From: Gammaproteobacteria bacterium
Lineage (GTDB): Bacteria; Pseudomonadota; Gammaproteobacteria; Pseudomonadales; Pseudohongiellaceae
Direction of reading: 5' to 3'
DNA length: 17,495 bases
NCBI GenBank assembly: GCA_002684935.1
Contig: NYWC01000008.1
Span: forward strand, 14,101-31,595
Both the position numbers and the translations under genes were made by a program. This document shows, piece after piece, positions 1 through 7,974 of the stretch (positions within the stretch are counted from its first letter, which is position 1; the number at the start of each line of letters is the position of its first letter). The notes beneath the pieces are model-generated. The model worked only from the letters and a program-made list of their open reading frames with translations. It was not told the origin of the DNA and made no database searches.

Positions 1-2364
1 GTGATGTCTGGCATCCTTGAGTAACTGCGCCGGCGCATAGAAACCCATGGGCTGGCTATTCAACAAGGCACAACAGAAGGCGGCCGGATGATAGCGCTTT
101 AGCCAGGACGACACATAGGCGATCAGGGCAAAGCTGGCGGAGTGGGATTCAGGAAAGCCATAATCACCGAAGCCTTTGATCTGGTTAAACAGCTTTTCAG
201 CAAAATCTTCTTCATAGCCTCGGGCCAGCATACCGTCCACCAGTTTCTTGCGATAAGGCTCTAGCCCGCCCTCACGCTTCCAGGCCGCCATGGCCCGTCG
301 CAACTGATCGGCTTCGCCCCCGGTGAAGCCTGCCGCCACCATGGCCAGCTGCATCACCTGCTCCTGAAAAATAGGCACGCCCAGGGTGCGTTCTAGTGCA
401 TCTTTAACCGCTTCGCTAGGATAGCTCACCGGCTCTTTGCCGCTGCGGCGATTCAGGAAGGGATGCACCATATCGCCTTGAATAGGGCCAGGTCGCACTA
501 TTGCAATCTGAATCACCAGGTCATAATAACTTCGTGGCTTAAGGCGCGGCAGCATACTCATCTGGGCGCGGGACTCGATTTGGAATACGCCGATGGTATC
601 CGCCTCACCCATCATGTCGTAAACCGTCGGGTCCTCCGCCGGGATCTTCTGCATGGTGAGGAGTTCTTCGCTGTAGCTGCTTATCAGGCGCAGACATTTT
701 TGCACAGCCGTCAGCATGCCCAGCGCCAACACGTCGATCTTCAGCAGACCCAATGATTCCAGATCATCCTTCTCCCACTGGATTACGGTGCGATTCACCA
801 TGCTGGCATTCTCAATCGGCACCAGGTGCGTCAGCGCTCCCTGACTGATCACAAAGCCACCCACGTGCTGGGAAAGATGTCGGGGAAAACCAATCAAGGC
901 TTCAGCGAGTTTCACCAGCATCGCGACCTTGGGATCTGAGTAATCCACATTGGAATCGCTTAGTTGCTCCTGCAGAGTCGCTCCCCACCAGTAGATAGAC
1001 TTGGCGATGTGATCCAGCAAGTCATCGGCCAAACCCAGGGCCTTACCCACATCCCGTATGGCGCTACGGGAACGATAGGTAATCACGGTTGCCGCCAGGG
1101 CAGCACGCCCGCGCCCATACTTGTTGTAAATGTACTGAATCACTTCTTCGCGGCGGACATTCTCAAAATCCACATCGATATCCGGCGGCTCGTTACGCTC
1201 TCTGGAAATGAAACGCTCAAACAACACCTCGACCCGAGCAGGGTCAACCTCGGTAATGCCCAGGCAATAGCACACCGCCGAGTTCGCCGCCGACCCGCGC
1301 CCCTGGCACAGGATGCCCTGACTGCGGGCAAACGCCACCAGGTCGTGTACCGTGAGAAAGTAATGCTCATAGTTAAGCTCTTTAATGAGCATTAATTCAT
1401 GTTCGATGATGTTGCGGACTTTCGGGGTCGCGCCCCAAGGCCAACGCTCGCGAATGCCCGCCTCGGTTAACTCCCGCAACCAACCGTGAGCGGTGTAATC
1501 CCTGGGCACCAACTCCTGCGGATACTCATAGCGCAACTCATCCAGGGAGAAGTGGCACCGGTCTGCAATCTTCAGCGTGGCGGCCAACAGCGCTGGCGGA
1601 TACAACTTGCCTAACTGCTCCCGCGAACGCAGATGACGCTGGCCGTTACACTCGCCATCCAGCCCGAGCTTATCGATGGGCCGCCGCAGCCGGATCGCCG
1701 TCACCGTGTCTTGCAGAATGCGCCGACTCGGCACATGCATATAAACCCCACCGGCGGCACACAGGGGCAGGTCATACTGCTGGCCCAAACGCTGCAGTCG
1801 CCGCAGCTTGATACGGTCATCCCCCCTTAACAGCAGCTCCACCGCAATCCAGAGCCGACCGGTAAACAGGCGCTGCAGCCACACCGCCTGACAGGCCAAC
1901 TGCTCTGGCGTGTGGGTCAGATCCGGCAACCAAAGCGCAATACAGTCCGTAGGCAGATACTTCTCCACCATAGCCCCATCCATCCGATAGCTGCCCTTGG
2001 GGCTGTCGCGTCGGGCGCAGCTGATCAGGTGACTGAGATGACCATAGCCGCGCCGATCACAGGCCAACAGCACAAAATGGCAGCCTTCCTCCAAATAGAA
2101 CTCACTGCCAATAATCAGCTCTATCGCCTTTTCCTTGGCCGCCATATGGGCGCGCACTACCCCCGACAGCGAACACTCATCGGTAATAGCAACAGCCCGA
2201 TAGCCCAGCGCATCGGCCTGCTCTACCAGCTCTTCCGGGAAAGAGGCGCCGCGCAGAAAGGTGAAATTAGAGACACAGTGCAGCTCGGCATAGGCCGGTA
2301 GATTTGGCGGCTTTGCTGGCGCATCGCTGCCGGGTGCAGGTTTTTGGAGGGGCTTCTGTGCCAT
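1..2364 (-). CDS. dnaE2: Error-prone DNA polymerase DnaE2 (ImuC), partial (C-terminus beyond left edge)
   Basis: Encodes the alpha-subunit-like polymerase used in SOS translesion synthesis and damage-induced mutagenesis, normally acting with ImuA and ImuB. The frame is open for 788 codons from ATG at 2364 to the window edge; the family is usually about 1000-1080 aa, so roughly the last 250 residues (HhH/OB part) are missing. An N-terminal PHP domain begins near residue 25 with [17 protein letters not shown], where Cys replaces a metal-binding His, as is usual in DnaE2. The palm motif PDIDVDF places catalytic aspartates at about D397 and D399, and [10 protein letters not shown] supplies the third at about D544. 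The visible end, [18 protein letters not shown], is classic DnaE. No frameshift is seen. The start is the only Met before the PHP domain, but it lacks a good Shine-Dalgarno. A LexA box sits 19 nt upstream. imuA and imuB are not adjacent on the upstream side. Identification is from recalled family motifs. Confidence 0.96.
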   Translation of the reverse strand, partial: MAQKPLQKPAPGSDAPAKPPNLPAYAELHCVSNFTFLRGASFPEELVEQADALGYRAVAITDECSLSGVVRAHMAAKEKAIELIIGSEFYLEEGCHFVLLACDRRGYGHLSHLISCARRDSPKGSYRMDGAMVEKYLPTDCIALWLPDLTHTPEQLACQAVWLQRLFTGRLWIAVELLLRGDDRIKLRRLQRLGQQYDLPLCAAGGVYMHVPSRRILQDTVTAIRLRRPIDKLGLDGECNGQRHLRSREQLGKLYPPALLAATLKIADRCHFSLDELRYEYPQELVPRDYTAHGWLRELTEAGIRERWPWGATPKVRNIIEHELMLIKELNYEHYFLTVHDLVAFARSQGILCQGRGSAANSAVCYCLGITEVDPARVEVLFERFISRERNEPPDIDVDFENVRREEVIQYIYNKYGRGRAALAATVITYRSRSAIRDVGKALGLADDLLDHIAKSIYWWGATLQEQLSDSNVDYSDPKVAMLVKLAEALIGFPRHLSQHVGGFVISQGALTHLVPIENASMVNRTVIQWEKDDLESLGLLKIDVLALGMLTAVQKCLRLISSYSEELLTMQKIPAEDPTVYDMMGEADTIGVFQIESRAQMSMLPRLKPRSYYDLVIQIAIVRPGPIQGDMVHPFLNRRSGKEPVSYPSEAVKDALERTLGVPIFQEQVMQLAMVAAGFTGGEADQLRRAMAAWKREGGLEPYRKKLVDGMLARGYEEDFAEKLFNQIKGFGDYGFPESHSASFALIAYVSSWLKRYHPAAFCCALLNSQPMGFYAPAQLLKDARHH

Positions 2365-2383
2365 GATGACGTCAATAAAAAAA

Positions 2384-2403
2384 TACTGTATATCTATACA
2401 GTA
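2384..2403. promoter_or_regulatory. LexA-binding SOS box upstream of dnaE2
   Basis: The 16-base core CTGTATATCTATACAG (2386-2401) fits the gammaproteobacterial LexA consensus CTGT-N8-ACAG with an AT-alternating centre, and the flanks extend it to a 20-base TACTG...CAGTA palindrome. It ends 19 nt from the dnaE2 ATG. A plausible minus-strand -10 (TATACA or TAGATA) overlaps it, so bound LexA would block transcription. This predicts that dnaE2 is induced by DNA damage directly and not by read-through from an imuAB operon. Confidence 0.93.
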
Positions 2404-2475
2404 TTTTTACAAGCCATCAATGTCAACTCAGATCCCCAAATAAGGCCTTTTGAGAATTCTGCATGATAGTGAAAA

Positions 2476-2526
2476 GGGCTTGGTGGTGATGCAGCACAAA
2501 GCCCTGCGAGGCAGGAAGCCAAGCCC
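2476..2526. repeat. Imperfect stem-loop element, probable dispersed intergenic repeat
   Basis: GGGCTTGG (2476-2483) is complementary to CCAAGCCC (2519-2526), and a second hairpin, CCTGC-GAG-GCAGG (2503-2515), lies between them. The sequence that follows, around 2530-2553 (CTACATGGATGTATTCACGG and onward), resembles an intergenic repeat I recall from marine gammaproteobacterial genomes. That resemblance is from memory and unverified. No transposase or coding potential is attached. Confidence 0.45.
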
Positions 2527-2641
2527 GAGCCTACATGGATGTATTCACGGCGTGCTTGGTGCTGTACCGCCAGCAAGTCCGCCACACGGAAAGCTAGCAA
2601 TGAAGAATCTTTCAAATTGATTAACACCTAGACAGCGGAGC

Positions 2642-2739
2642 CTTCAGGTAGAGCAAACCGACACCCGCCGTAAACCCTTCTCTGGGGGCTCGGGTTCGGC
2701 ATCCATGCCTCACACGGTCTCAATTTGCTCTACCTGAAG
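2642..2739. repeat. Perfect 16-bp inverted repeat enclosing a structured 66-nt core
   Basis: CTTCAGGTAGAGCAAA (2642-2657) is repeated as its exact complement at 2724-2739. The core contains further pairing: GCCG-UA-AACCC against GGGUU-CGGC (about 2667-2700), and a small palindrome GGCAT-CC-ATGCC (2698-2709). The whole could fold as a long cruciform or RNA hairpin. It has no poly-T tail, so it is not a simple terminator, and it lacks the integron attC core sequences. It may be a mobile palindromic repeat or a non-coding RNA. The inverted repeat is seen directly; the function is unknown. Confidence 0.6.
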
Positions 2740-2850
2740 TCTCCTCGCACCATCGCAACAAACATATTGATAGTCGCCGTATCAGTAAAGCGCTGGCTTG
2801 CTGCAGACCAATTGGGTAAGTTTCTTGGAACGTAAACAGGAAGCATAACT

Positions 2851-4526
2851 ATGCGGCAACTCAGTCTCATCCTCTGGCTGGCACTACTTGGTGCCTGCAC
2901 CACCTCACCCAATACTTATGACCTACTGATTGTGAACGGCACCATCTACGACGGAAACGGTGGCGAGCCTTACCAGGCAGACATTGCCGTGATCGACGAT
3001 CGTATTGTGGCGATCGGCGATATCGCTGGCTCTGCTGATGCGGTGATTGATGCCGAGGGTTATGCGGTGGCGCCGGGCTTTATCAATATGTTGAGTTGGG
3101 CGACGGAGTCGCTGGTGATTGATGGGCGTAGTCAGAGTGATATTCGTCAGGGCGTGACGCTCGAGGTTTTTGGCGAGGGGAATTCTGAGGGGCCCATTAA
3201 TGAAGCCATGCGCTGCGACATTATTGAGGCCGGCGGGTTTGGCGGCGCGGATATTACCTGGGCGACTCTGAGTGAGTATCTCGAGTACCTGATGGACAGA
3301 GGCGTCTCAACCAATGTCGCCTCTTTCATTGGCGCGACCACGGTAAGAAAACACGAGATCGGCTACGAGGACCGTGCGCCGACTGCTGAGGAACTGCAGC
3401 GGATGCGGGCGCTGGTGAGAGAGGCGATGGAAGAAGGAGCCGTGGGTTTAGGTTCTTCCCTTATCTATGCGCCGGCGTTCTATGCCAGCACCGATGAATT
3501 GGTGGAACTGGCCAAGGTAGTGGGGGAATACGATGGTATGTATATCTCGCACCTGCGCAGTGAGGGTAATCATCTGTTGGAAGCGATAGATGAGCTGATT
3601 CAGATTGCCCGTGAGGGCGATGTGGCGGCAGAGATTTATCATTTGAAGATGGCGGGTCGACAAAACTGGGACAAGTTTGATGATGTAGTAGCCCGGGTTG
3701 AAGCTGCTCAGGCCGAAGGCCTGGAAATCACCGCGGATATTTATACCTATACCGCTGGCTCAACAGGACTGGATGCCACAATGCCACCCTGGGTGCAGGA
3801 AGGGGGTTATGAAGCCTGGCGCAAGCGCTTGATGGATCCGCAAATCCGCGCTCAGTTGTTGGAGGAGATGACGACTGCCACGGACGATTGGGAGAACCTG
3901 TGGCTGGCCTCCGGTATCGAAGGCACGCTACTTGTTGGATTTAATAATCCAGAACTGCGCCATTATACCGGAATGACTCTGGAAGAGGTGGCAGCGGAGC
4001 GCGGTACTTCCGATGCCAATACGATTATTGACTTGGTCATCGAGGATGGCAGTGGGTGCAGGTCGTTTAATTCATGATGTCGGAAGAGAATGTGGCCAAG
4101 GGCATCGCACTGCCCTGGGTGAGCTTTGCCTCAGACGCACAGTCCATGGCCTCAGAAGGCGTGTTCCTTGAACGCAGCACCCATCCGAGGGCCTACGGCA
4201 ATTTCTCAAGGGTGTTGGGTAAGTATGTGCGGGAAGATGAGGTCATCACCCTGCCCGATGCGATTCGCAAACTGAGCAAGTTGCCAGCCACAAACCTCAA
4301 AATTAGAGATCGGGGTGAGCTGGCCGCAGGCTATTTTGCAGATATTGTGATATTTAACCCCTCTACTGTAAGCGACCATGCCACATTTGATGCGCCGCAC
4401 CAGTACTCAACCGGCATGGGGCATGTCATCGTTAATGGTGAGCCGGTAATTCACTATGGCGACCATACTGGCGCCTTGCCCGGGCAGGTTGTTAGAGGGC
4501 CTGGATGGCGCGGCTGGCAGGATTAA
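2851..4526 (+). pseudogene. Disrupted D-aminoacylase-like (N-acyl-D-amino-acid deacylase family) lipoprotein gene
   Basis: The intact ancestor would be a roughly 558-aa exported amidohydrolase. The first frame (2851-4077) begins with a lipoprotein signal (lipobox LLGAC, Cys16) and contains YISHLRSEG (H234) and EIYHLKMAG (H264). The rest continues in another frame, from about 4056 to 4526, with the WVSFASDAQS motif that carries the conserved metal Asp and a normal amidohydrolase C-terminus (GYFADIVIFNP). The junction reads D-G-S then, shifted, V-Q-V-V-stop-F-M-M-S-E-E-N. This fits loss of one base between 4053 and 4056 plus a TAA at 4068-4070 where the family usually has Tyr. The 408-aa product therefore lacks the catalytic Asp. 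The usual DxHxH is also replaced (GFINMLSW), which I recall as a feature of a variant subfamily and not as decay. A sequencing error could explain one lesion but less easily two. Confidence 0.82.
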
Positions 4527-4561
4527 AGCCGTATAAATAGGTCCAATTAATCCCTTAAACT

Positions 4562-4596
4562 AAAAAGCCCGATTGCTTGGAGCAACCGGGCTTTTT
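4562..4596. terminator. Bidirectional rho-independent terminator between convergent genes
   Basis: A 16-bp stem with one mismatch (4562-4577 against 4581-4596, loop TGG) is AAAAAGCCCG-rich on the left and ends CGGGCTTTTT on the right. It therefore has a T-run on either strand. It lies between the D-aminoacylase-like pseudogene and the minus-strand gene ending at 4613 and probably serves both. Confidence 0.9.
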
Positions 4597-4612
4597 CTCA
4601 ACGCGAGTCAAA

Positions 4613-5617
4613 CTAGTTTGCGCCTTCGGAAGCGCGCAGCTCTTCCATACGCTGCCCGCGCAGGATATTCACCATGCCGTAGTTACCCTCGTGGCAGGCG
4701 TACTCATAGAGTTGGCCGGCAACTTTGGTCATGGGCACTATGGCGGTGAAGCTATCGGTAAAGGTTGCAGGGTCTTCGATGGTCCACTCGTAGTCCACAG
4801 TCACCTCATCGACGCGGGTAAAACGCTCGGTGAGCACCTTTTCCGCCGAAGTGCCGAAGGCACTGAAACTCTGGGCTAGTCCATTGAAATTTTTCGTTAC
4901 TACGACCAGCGTATCGCCGTCCCAATAACCGCGTCCATCTCCGGTCCACTGGCCAATCTCTTCAGGCAGAGGCGGTCTGTCATCCAGGGGGACGATGCGG
5001 GCATTGTGGATCATTTCCGTAAGAATCACGGCATGATCATGGTTCTGGAAAATTTGCACGTTGTTGTTATACAGGCTTGGCATAAACGGAGGTCCGTCAT
5101 TGAAACCCACGATGCAGCGCTCGGAAAGGCCCCGGTCTTCGGGCCCATCTTTCGCGATGCCGCCCACGGTGTAACGAACGGGTCGCTGACCCGGCACGTC
5201 AGGGCCCAGTCCACCGAACTGTACCACCGCACCTTCTGCTCGACCCGGCAGCCGGCCATTGGGCGGATAAACCACATGGGATGTGCGGAGACGGTCGGTA
5301 ATGCCGGCACTTTCTACCCAGAAGTCGTTATAGCCGCCAGGGCTATTGGGATCCGAGCTCGCTACGGCCTGGTCAGACGCAGCATCGGCCTCTGCCAGAC
5401 GGACACGCATGGCCACTATCTCATCGTCGGTCATGAATTCACGCTCGCCGAACTGCGCGGGGCGCTGAAATGGGACATTGGATGAGAAGTTCCAGACTCC
5501 CTGCAGGTCTGGCTGGCCCCATTCATTGCGGGGCGCGACGTAAACATCAGCCGCAAACAGGGAACCGGTGAAAGCGAGTCCACCGGCGAGAAATAGGGCT
5601 TTCGATAGAGTATTCAT
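4613..5617 (-). CDS. Secreted protein of unknown function with YACHEGNYGM motif
   Basis: A 334-aa protein with a clear Sec signal peptide (cleavage near Ala22-Ala23), so periplasmic or secreted. Recognisable conserved blocks are GQPDLQGVW (about 34-42), RCIVGFNDGPPFMPSLYNNN (about 167-186), ILTEMIHNARIVPLDDRP (about 198-215), GDGRGYWDGDTLVV (about 226-239) and YEYACHEGNYGM (about 304-315). These mark a widespread family of uncharacterised exported proteins, often found in many copies in acidobacteria and marine proteobacteria (from memory). Two conserved cysteines (C168, C308) and His309 might form a disulfide or ligand site; this is inference. The start has GGAG about 8 nt upstream. It lies 150 nt downstream of the glutathione transferase gene on the same strand and could be co-transcribed. 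No catalytic activity can be assigned. Confidence 0.88.
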   Translation of the reverse strand: MNTLSKALFLAGGLAFTGSLFAADVYVAPRNEWGQPDLQGVWNFSSNVPFQRPAQFGEREFMTDDEIVAMRVRLAEADAASDQAVASSDPNSPGGYNDFWVESAGITDRLRTSHVVYPPNGRLPGRAEGAVVQFGGLGPDVPGQRPVRYTVGGIAKDGPEDRGLSERCIVGFNDGPPFMPSLYNNNVQIFQNHDHAVILTEMIHNARIVPLDDRPPLPEEIGQWTGDGRGYWDGDTLVVVTKNFNGLAQSFSAFGTSAEKVLTERFTRVDEVTVDYEWTIEDPATFTDSFTAIVPMTKVAGQLYEYACHEGNYGMVNILRGQRMEELRASEGAN

Positions 5618-5767
5618 TGGATCTCCAGAAACACTGGCTAAGGTCGGACAAACTTAGACAGTTTGCGCACCAGAATCAACAGCGACAAGATGAGAGGTCC
5701 GAGGTGAGTGACCACGGATTAAGCGCAAACACAGCCGCCCCTCCCTGGAAAGTCCCGAAGCTCACGA

Positions 5768-6421
5768 TTAGTCAGGAATAGGCACCGCAAGGTCCTGCGG
5801 CACTGCGTAGCCACGCTGGACAGCGGGCCGCACTGCAACACGCAGATACCAGTCTTTCAGATGCGGAAATTCGTTCAGGTTCATCTGCTGCCATTCATAG
5901 CGTGAGACCCAGGGCCATGTCGCAATATCGGCGATGGAATACTCATCGCAGATATAGTCTCTACCAGCCAGGCGTTTATCCAGCACACCGTAAAGCCTGC
6001 GATTCTCGGCACTGTAGCGCGCCTCGGCATAGGTCGATTTGCCCGGATTGAATTTCACAAAGTGATGAGTCTGGCCAAGCATGGGGCCGACGCCGCCCAT
6101 CTGAAACATCAACCACTCCATCTGGCGCCAGTAATCCGGGCCTATCGAGCTCATGAGCTGCCCGGTCTTATTTGCCAGATATATAAGAATGGCACCTGAC
6201 TCCATTAAGGTTTGTCCAGTTTCATGGTCAACGATAGCCGGAATCTTGTTGTTAGGGCTAATCTTGAGAAACTCCGGTTCAAGCTGATCACCGTTGGCAA
6301 TATCGATTGGTAAGACTCGGTAAGGCAGACCGATTTCTTCCAGCATGATCGAGATCTTACGGCCATTCGGGGTCGCCCAGGTATAGAGGTCGATGCCTGA
6401 TTTATCAGTTGTGTTTTCCAT
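5768..6421 (-). CDS. Glutathione S-transferase, YfcG/YghU (nu-class) type
   Basis: A 217-aa cytosolic enzyme likely acting in glutathione-dependent disulfide reduction or conjugation. The N-terminal thioredoxin fold has the TPNG motif (T17-N19) that in YfcG/YghU replaces the catalytic Ser/Tyr, a cis-Pro in NNKIPAIVD (P61) and the glutathione-binding ESG (E74-S75). An all-helical C-terminal domain follows, with the N-capping-type segment YSIADIATWPWVSRY. ATG at 6421 is preferred over an in-frame TTG one codon upstream because AAGGA lies 8 nt before the ATG. It is divergent from the TPR-like gene. A 19-bp palindrome in its leader (6447-6465) may be an operator. The exact substrate cannot be told from sequence. 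Confidence 0.93.
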   Translation of the reverse strand: MENTTDKSGIDLYTWATPNGRKISIMLEEIGLPYRVLPIDIANGDQLEPEFLKISPNNKIPAIVDHETGQTLMESGAILIYLANKTGQLMSSIGPDYWRQMEWLMFQMGGVGPMLGQTHHFVKFNPGKSTYAEARYSAENRRLYGVLDKRLAGRDYICDEYSIADIATWPWVSRYEWQQMNLNEFPHLKDWYLRVAVRPAVQRGYAVPQDLAVPIPD

Positions 6422-6446
6422 CAAGAAATCCTTTCGCGCTGTTTTT

Positions 6447-6465
6447 ACGTATATGTTTTCTACGT
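6447..6465. promoter_or_regulatory. Possible operator palindrome upstream of the glutathione transferase gene
   Basis: ACGTA-N9-TACGT forms a short symmetric site 26-44 nt upstream of the ATG on the minus strand, where a promoter is expected (an AT-rich CATATACG overlaps it). Symmetry and placement suggest a regulator site. The arms are only 5 bp, so chance occurrence is possible. Confidence 0.25.
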
Positions 6466-6572
6466 GTCCTACAAATTCCTCGCAACGTGCAAGGTGGCCT
6501 AAGCCGTATCTGGCGCCATTATAACTCTACAGCTGGCGCTGAGCGACTGCGCCGCAGGCAATTGCGAGCAAA

Positions 6573-6578
6573 TATAAT
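6573..6578 (+). promoter_or_regulatory. Candidate -10 element for the TPR-like/lipoprotein gene pair
   Basis: A perfect TATAAT lies 23-28 nt before ATG 6601. No convincing -35 hexamer is seen at 16-18 nt spacing. If used, transcription would start near 6585. That excludes the much longer open frame (from 6409) and supports a start at 6601 or 6607. Confidence 0.4.
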
Positions 6579-6600
6579 AGTGGGTATCCTGAAGACAGGT

Positions 6601-7971
6601 ATGCTGATGTTTGCCAACTTTCCCCTACTAATTTCTAAATGTATACCCGCACTAATTCCAACGCGCGCGCTCGCGCTGCTGCCGTTAGTGACTGCGAGTG
6701 CTTTAGCTCAGGAATCCACAGAGCAAGCCTCTTACAACAATATTTATGAGCAGATTCGCGCTGAGCAGCTGCTGGAGCTTGGCCAGCAGCAGATGTTTGA
6801 GCGAGACTTTGCTGGCGCAGAGAAGACCTTCCTGGAAGCGCTACAGATTGCCAAGGTAAATTATGGCCTCAGCGCGCCGCAACAGCGAAATGCGCTGGAA
6901 TTTGTTATTGAGTCGCAGTTAGCTCAGGAGAAATGGGAGCAGGCTGGCAGCCAGCTTAGCTATTTCGAGTGGCTTAACGACGAAATCTATACCCGTGATT
7001 TCCACGATTACCTGCTTGGCACGGAGCAGCTTAGCGATTTACTCCTGCGCGCCTCTGCCAATGCAGATAACAGCAATAGCACCCGATACTTGCTGGCGGC
7101 GAAAAATCTCAACTGGCGTGCGGTGAGCGGCATCGAGGCGACCCTCGGGGAAAACCACGTCGAACTGACGCCCTGGCTTTACAATATTGTACTGGCTCAC
7201 TACTACCAGATTTCCCTGCTTAAACGCCCCTCCATGTTCAATGATGTCGTTAACGCTGAGGGCGAAGACGAGTGGCGTGGCCGAACTCTGGCCAAAGGTG
7301 AATCCCTGCGCATCAGTTACCGCATCGGCAAGGATCTTTTGCAGCGCATCGTCGACATCTATGTTGCTGCGGAGGACAGCCCGCTAGAAAGCAGCGCTTT
7401 GACCCGGCTCTATCAGGCCGATTGGGAACTGCTGTTTGGCCTAGAGTCTGCTGCGTTGGCACTCTATCAGCAAGTCTATGAAGAATTGCTTGATCTGGGC
7501 ATGAGCCCTGTGAGGGTGAATGCGCTATTCCAACACCCGAGAATCCTACCCGTGCCAACCATAGCCACTTCCTTATCACAGATGGAGATTCAACTTAGGG
7601 AGAGGCCTATCCGCTTTGAGGCCTGGACGCCTAATTATCCAGCAACTGCCCTGCCCAAACCGCAGTTAGCCGTGACTTCGGAGACCGCTGAGCGGTTTAA
7701 GGCAACACTCAGATTTAATCTGGTGCCACTGCTACCTGAAGTGCTTATGGCAAACCAGCGCAGCATCAAACTGGGCTTCAATCTTAGAGACCTAGAAGTG
7801 ATTAGTATTTCACCTGAAGAAGAGCAGCTGCGGGAGCAGGCGCTCTATGAGGTATCCCTGTTACAACTGCGACCGGTTCTGGAAAACGGCTTGCCAATTG
7901 TCACGGAGAATGTAGAGTTAGAGTATCTGTTCGCGCCGCAGAATGAGGCGCTTAGCCTGAAAGAGAATTAG
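6601..7971 (+). CDS. Exported helical (TPR-like) protein of unknown function
   Basis: A roughly 456-aa protein. The frame is open back to 6409, but the upstream part overlaps the glutathione transferase start and is basic and low in conserved character. ATG 6601 or 6607 gives a proper signal peptide (hydrophobic stretch ending ALLPLVTASALA, cleavage before QES). AGG sits 7 nt before 6607, so 6607 is equally possible. After the signal peptide, residues about 45-75 (LELGQQQMFERDFAGAEKTF) look like a tetratricopeptide helix pair, and the following region is mostly helical and acidic. The C-terminal third (from about FRFNLVPLLPEV-like strands) appears more beta-rich. It ends 3 nt before the small lipoprotein gene, so the two are almost certainly co-transcribed. 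It may be a periplasmic scaffold; no enzyme motif was found. Confidence 0.75.
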   Translation: MLMFANFPLLISKCIPALIPTRALALLPLVTASALAQESTEQASYNNIYEQIRAEQLLELGQQQMFERDFAGAEKTFLEALQIAKVNYGLSAPQQRNALEFVIESQLAQEKWEQAGSQLSYFEWLNDEIYTRDFHDYLLGTEQLSDLLLRASANADNSNSTRYLLAAKNLNWRAVSGIEATLGENHVELTPWLYNIVLAHYYQISLLKRPSMFNDVVNAEGEDEWRGRTLAKGESLRISYRIGKDLLQRIVDIYVAAEDSPLESSALTRLYQADWELLFGLESAALALYQQVYEELLDLGMSPVRVNALFQHPRILPVPTIATSLSQMEIQLRERPIRFEAWTPNYPATALPKPQLAVTSETAERFKATLRFNLVPLLPEVLMANQRSIKLGFNLRDLEVISISPEEEQLREQALYEVSLLQLRPVLENGLPIVTENVELEYLFAPQNEALSLKEN

Positions 7972-7974
7972 GCC

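Larger units (their letters stand above)
2404..2850. other. Non-coding intergenic region with structured repeat-like DNA
   Basis: About 450 bases separate the divergent dnaE2 and D-aminoacylase-like genes. Short open frames here on the minus strand (2394-2627 and 2730-2912) look spurious: they span hairpins or overlap the lipoprotein signal region. Two structured elements (2476-2526 and 2642-2739) occupy the middle. They share a core in opposite orientation: TTCACGGCG near 2544-2552 and, on the other strand, TTTACGGCG near 2666-2674. This suggests pieces of one dispersed repeat family. A ribosome-binding site (AGGAAG) precedes the ATG at 2851. No confident promoter for the plus-strand gene was found. 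Confidence 0.6.

Noticed and set aside
2394..2627. 77-aa minus-strand open frame in the intergenic region
   Set aside because: It runs through the hairpin element and into the SOS box, has no ribosome site or recognisable domain, and is best explained as a by-product of repeat sequence.
2642..2739. Integron attC site
   Set aside because: The inverted arms do not carry the GTTRRRY/RYYYAAC core sites, and no integrase or cassette array is present.
4050..4073. Programmed frameshift or readthrough joining the two D-aminoacylase-like fragments
   Set aside because: There is no slippery heptamer, and a shift at the junction would still meet the TAA at 4068-4070, so two separate recoding events would be needed.
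4577..5485. Plus-strand open frames of 100 and 159 aa inside the 4613-5617 gene
   Set aside because: Antisense to a strongly motif-supported gene; no domain or start signal of their own.
5661..5730. 8-bp inverted repeat GTTTGCGC / GCGCAAAC between the glutathione transferase gene and the next minus-strand gene
   Set aside because: The arms are short and 54 nt apart with no T-tract; chance is likely.
6409..6600. N-terminal extension of the TPR-like gene
   Set aside because: It overlaps the start of the divergent glutathione transferase gene, lies upstream of the likely promoter, and removing it exposes a normal signal peptide.
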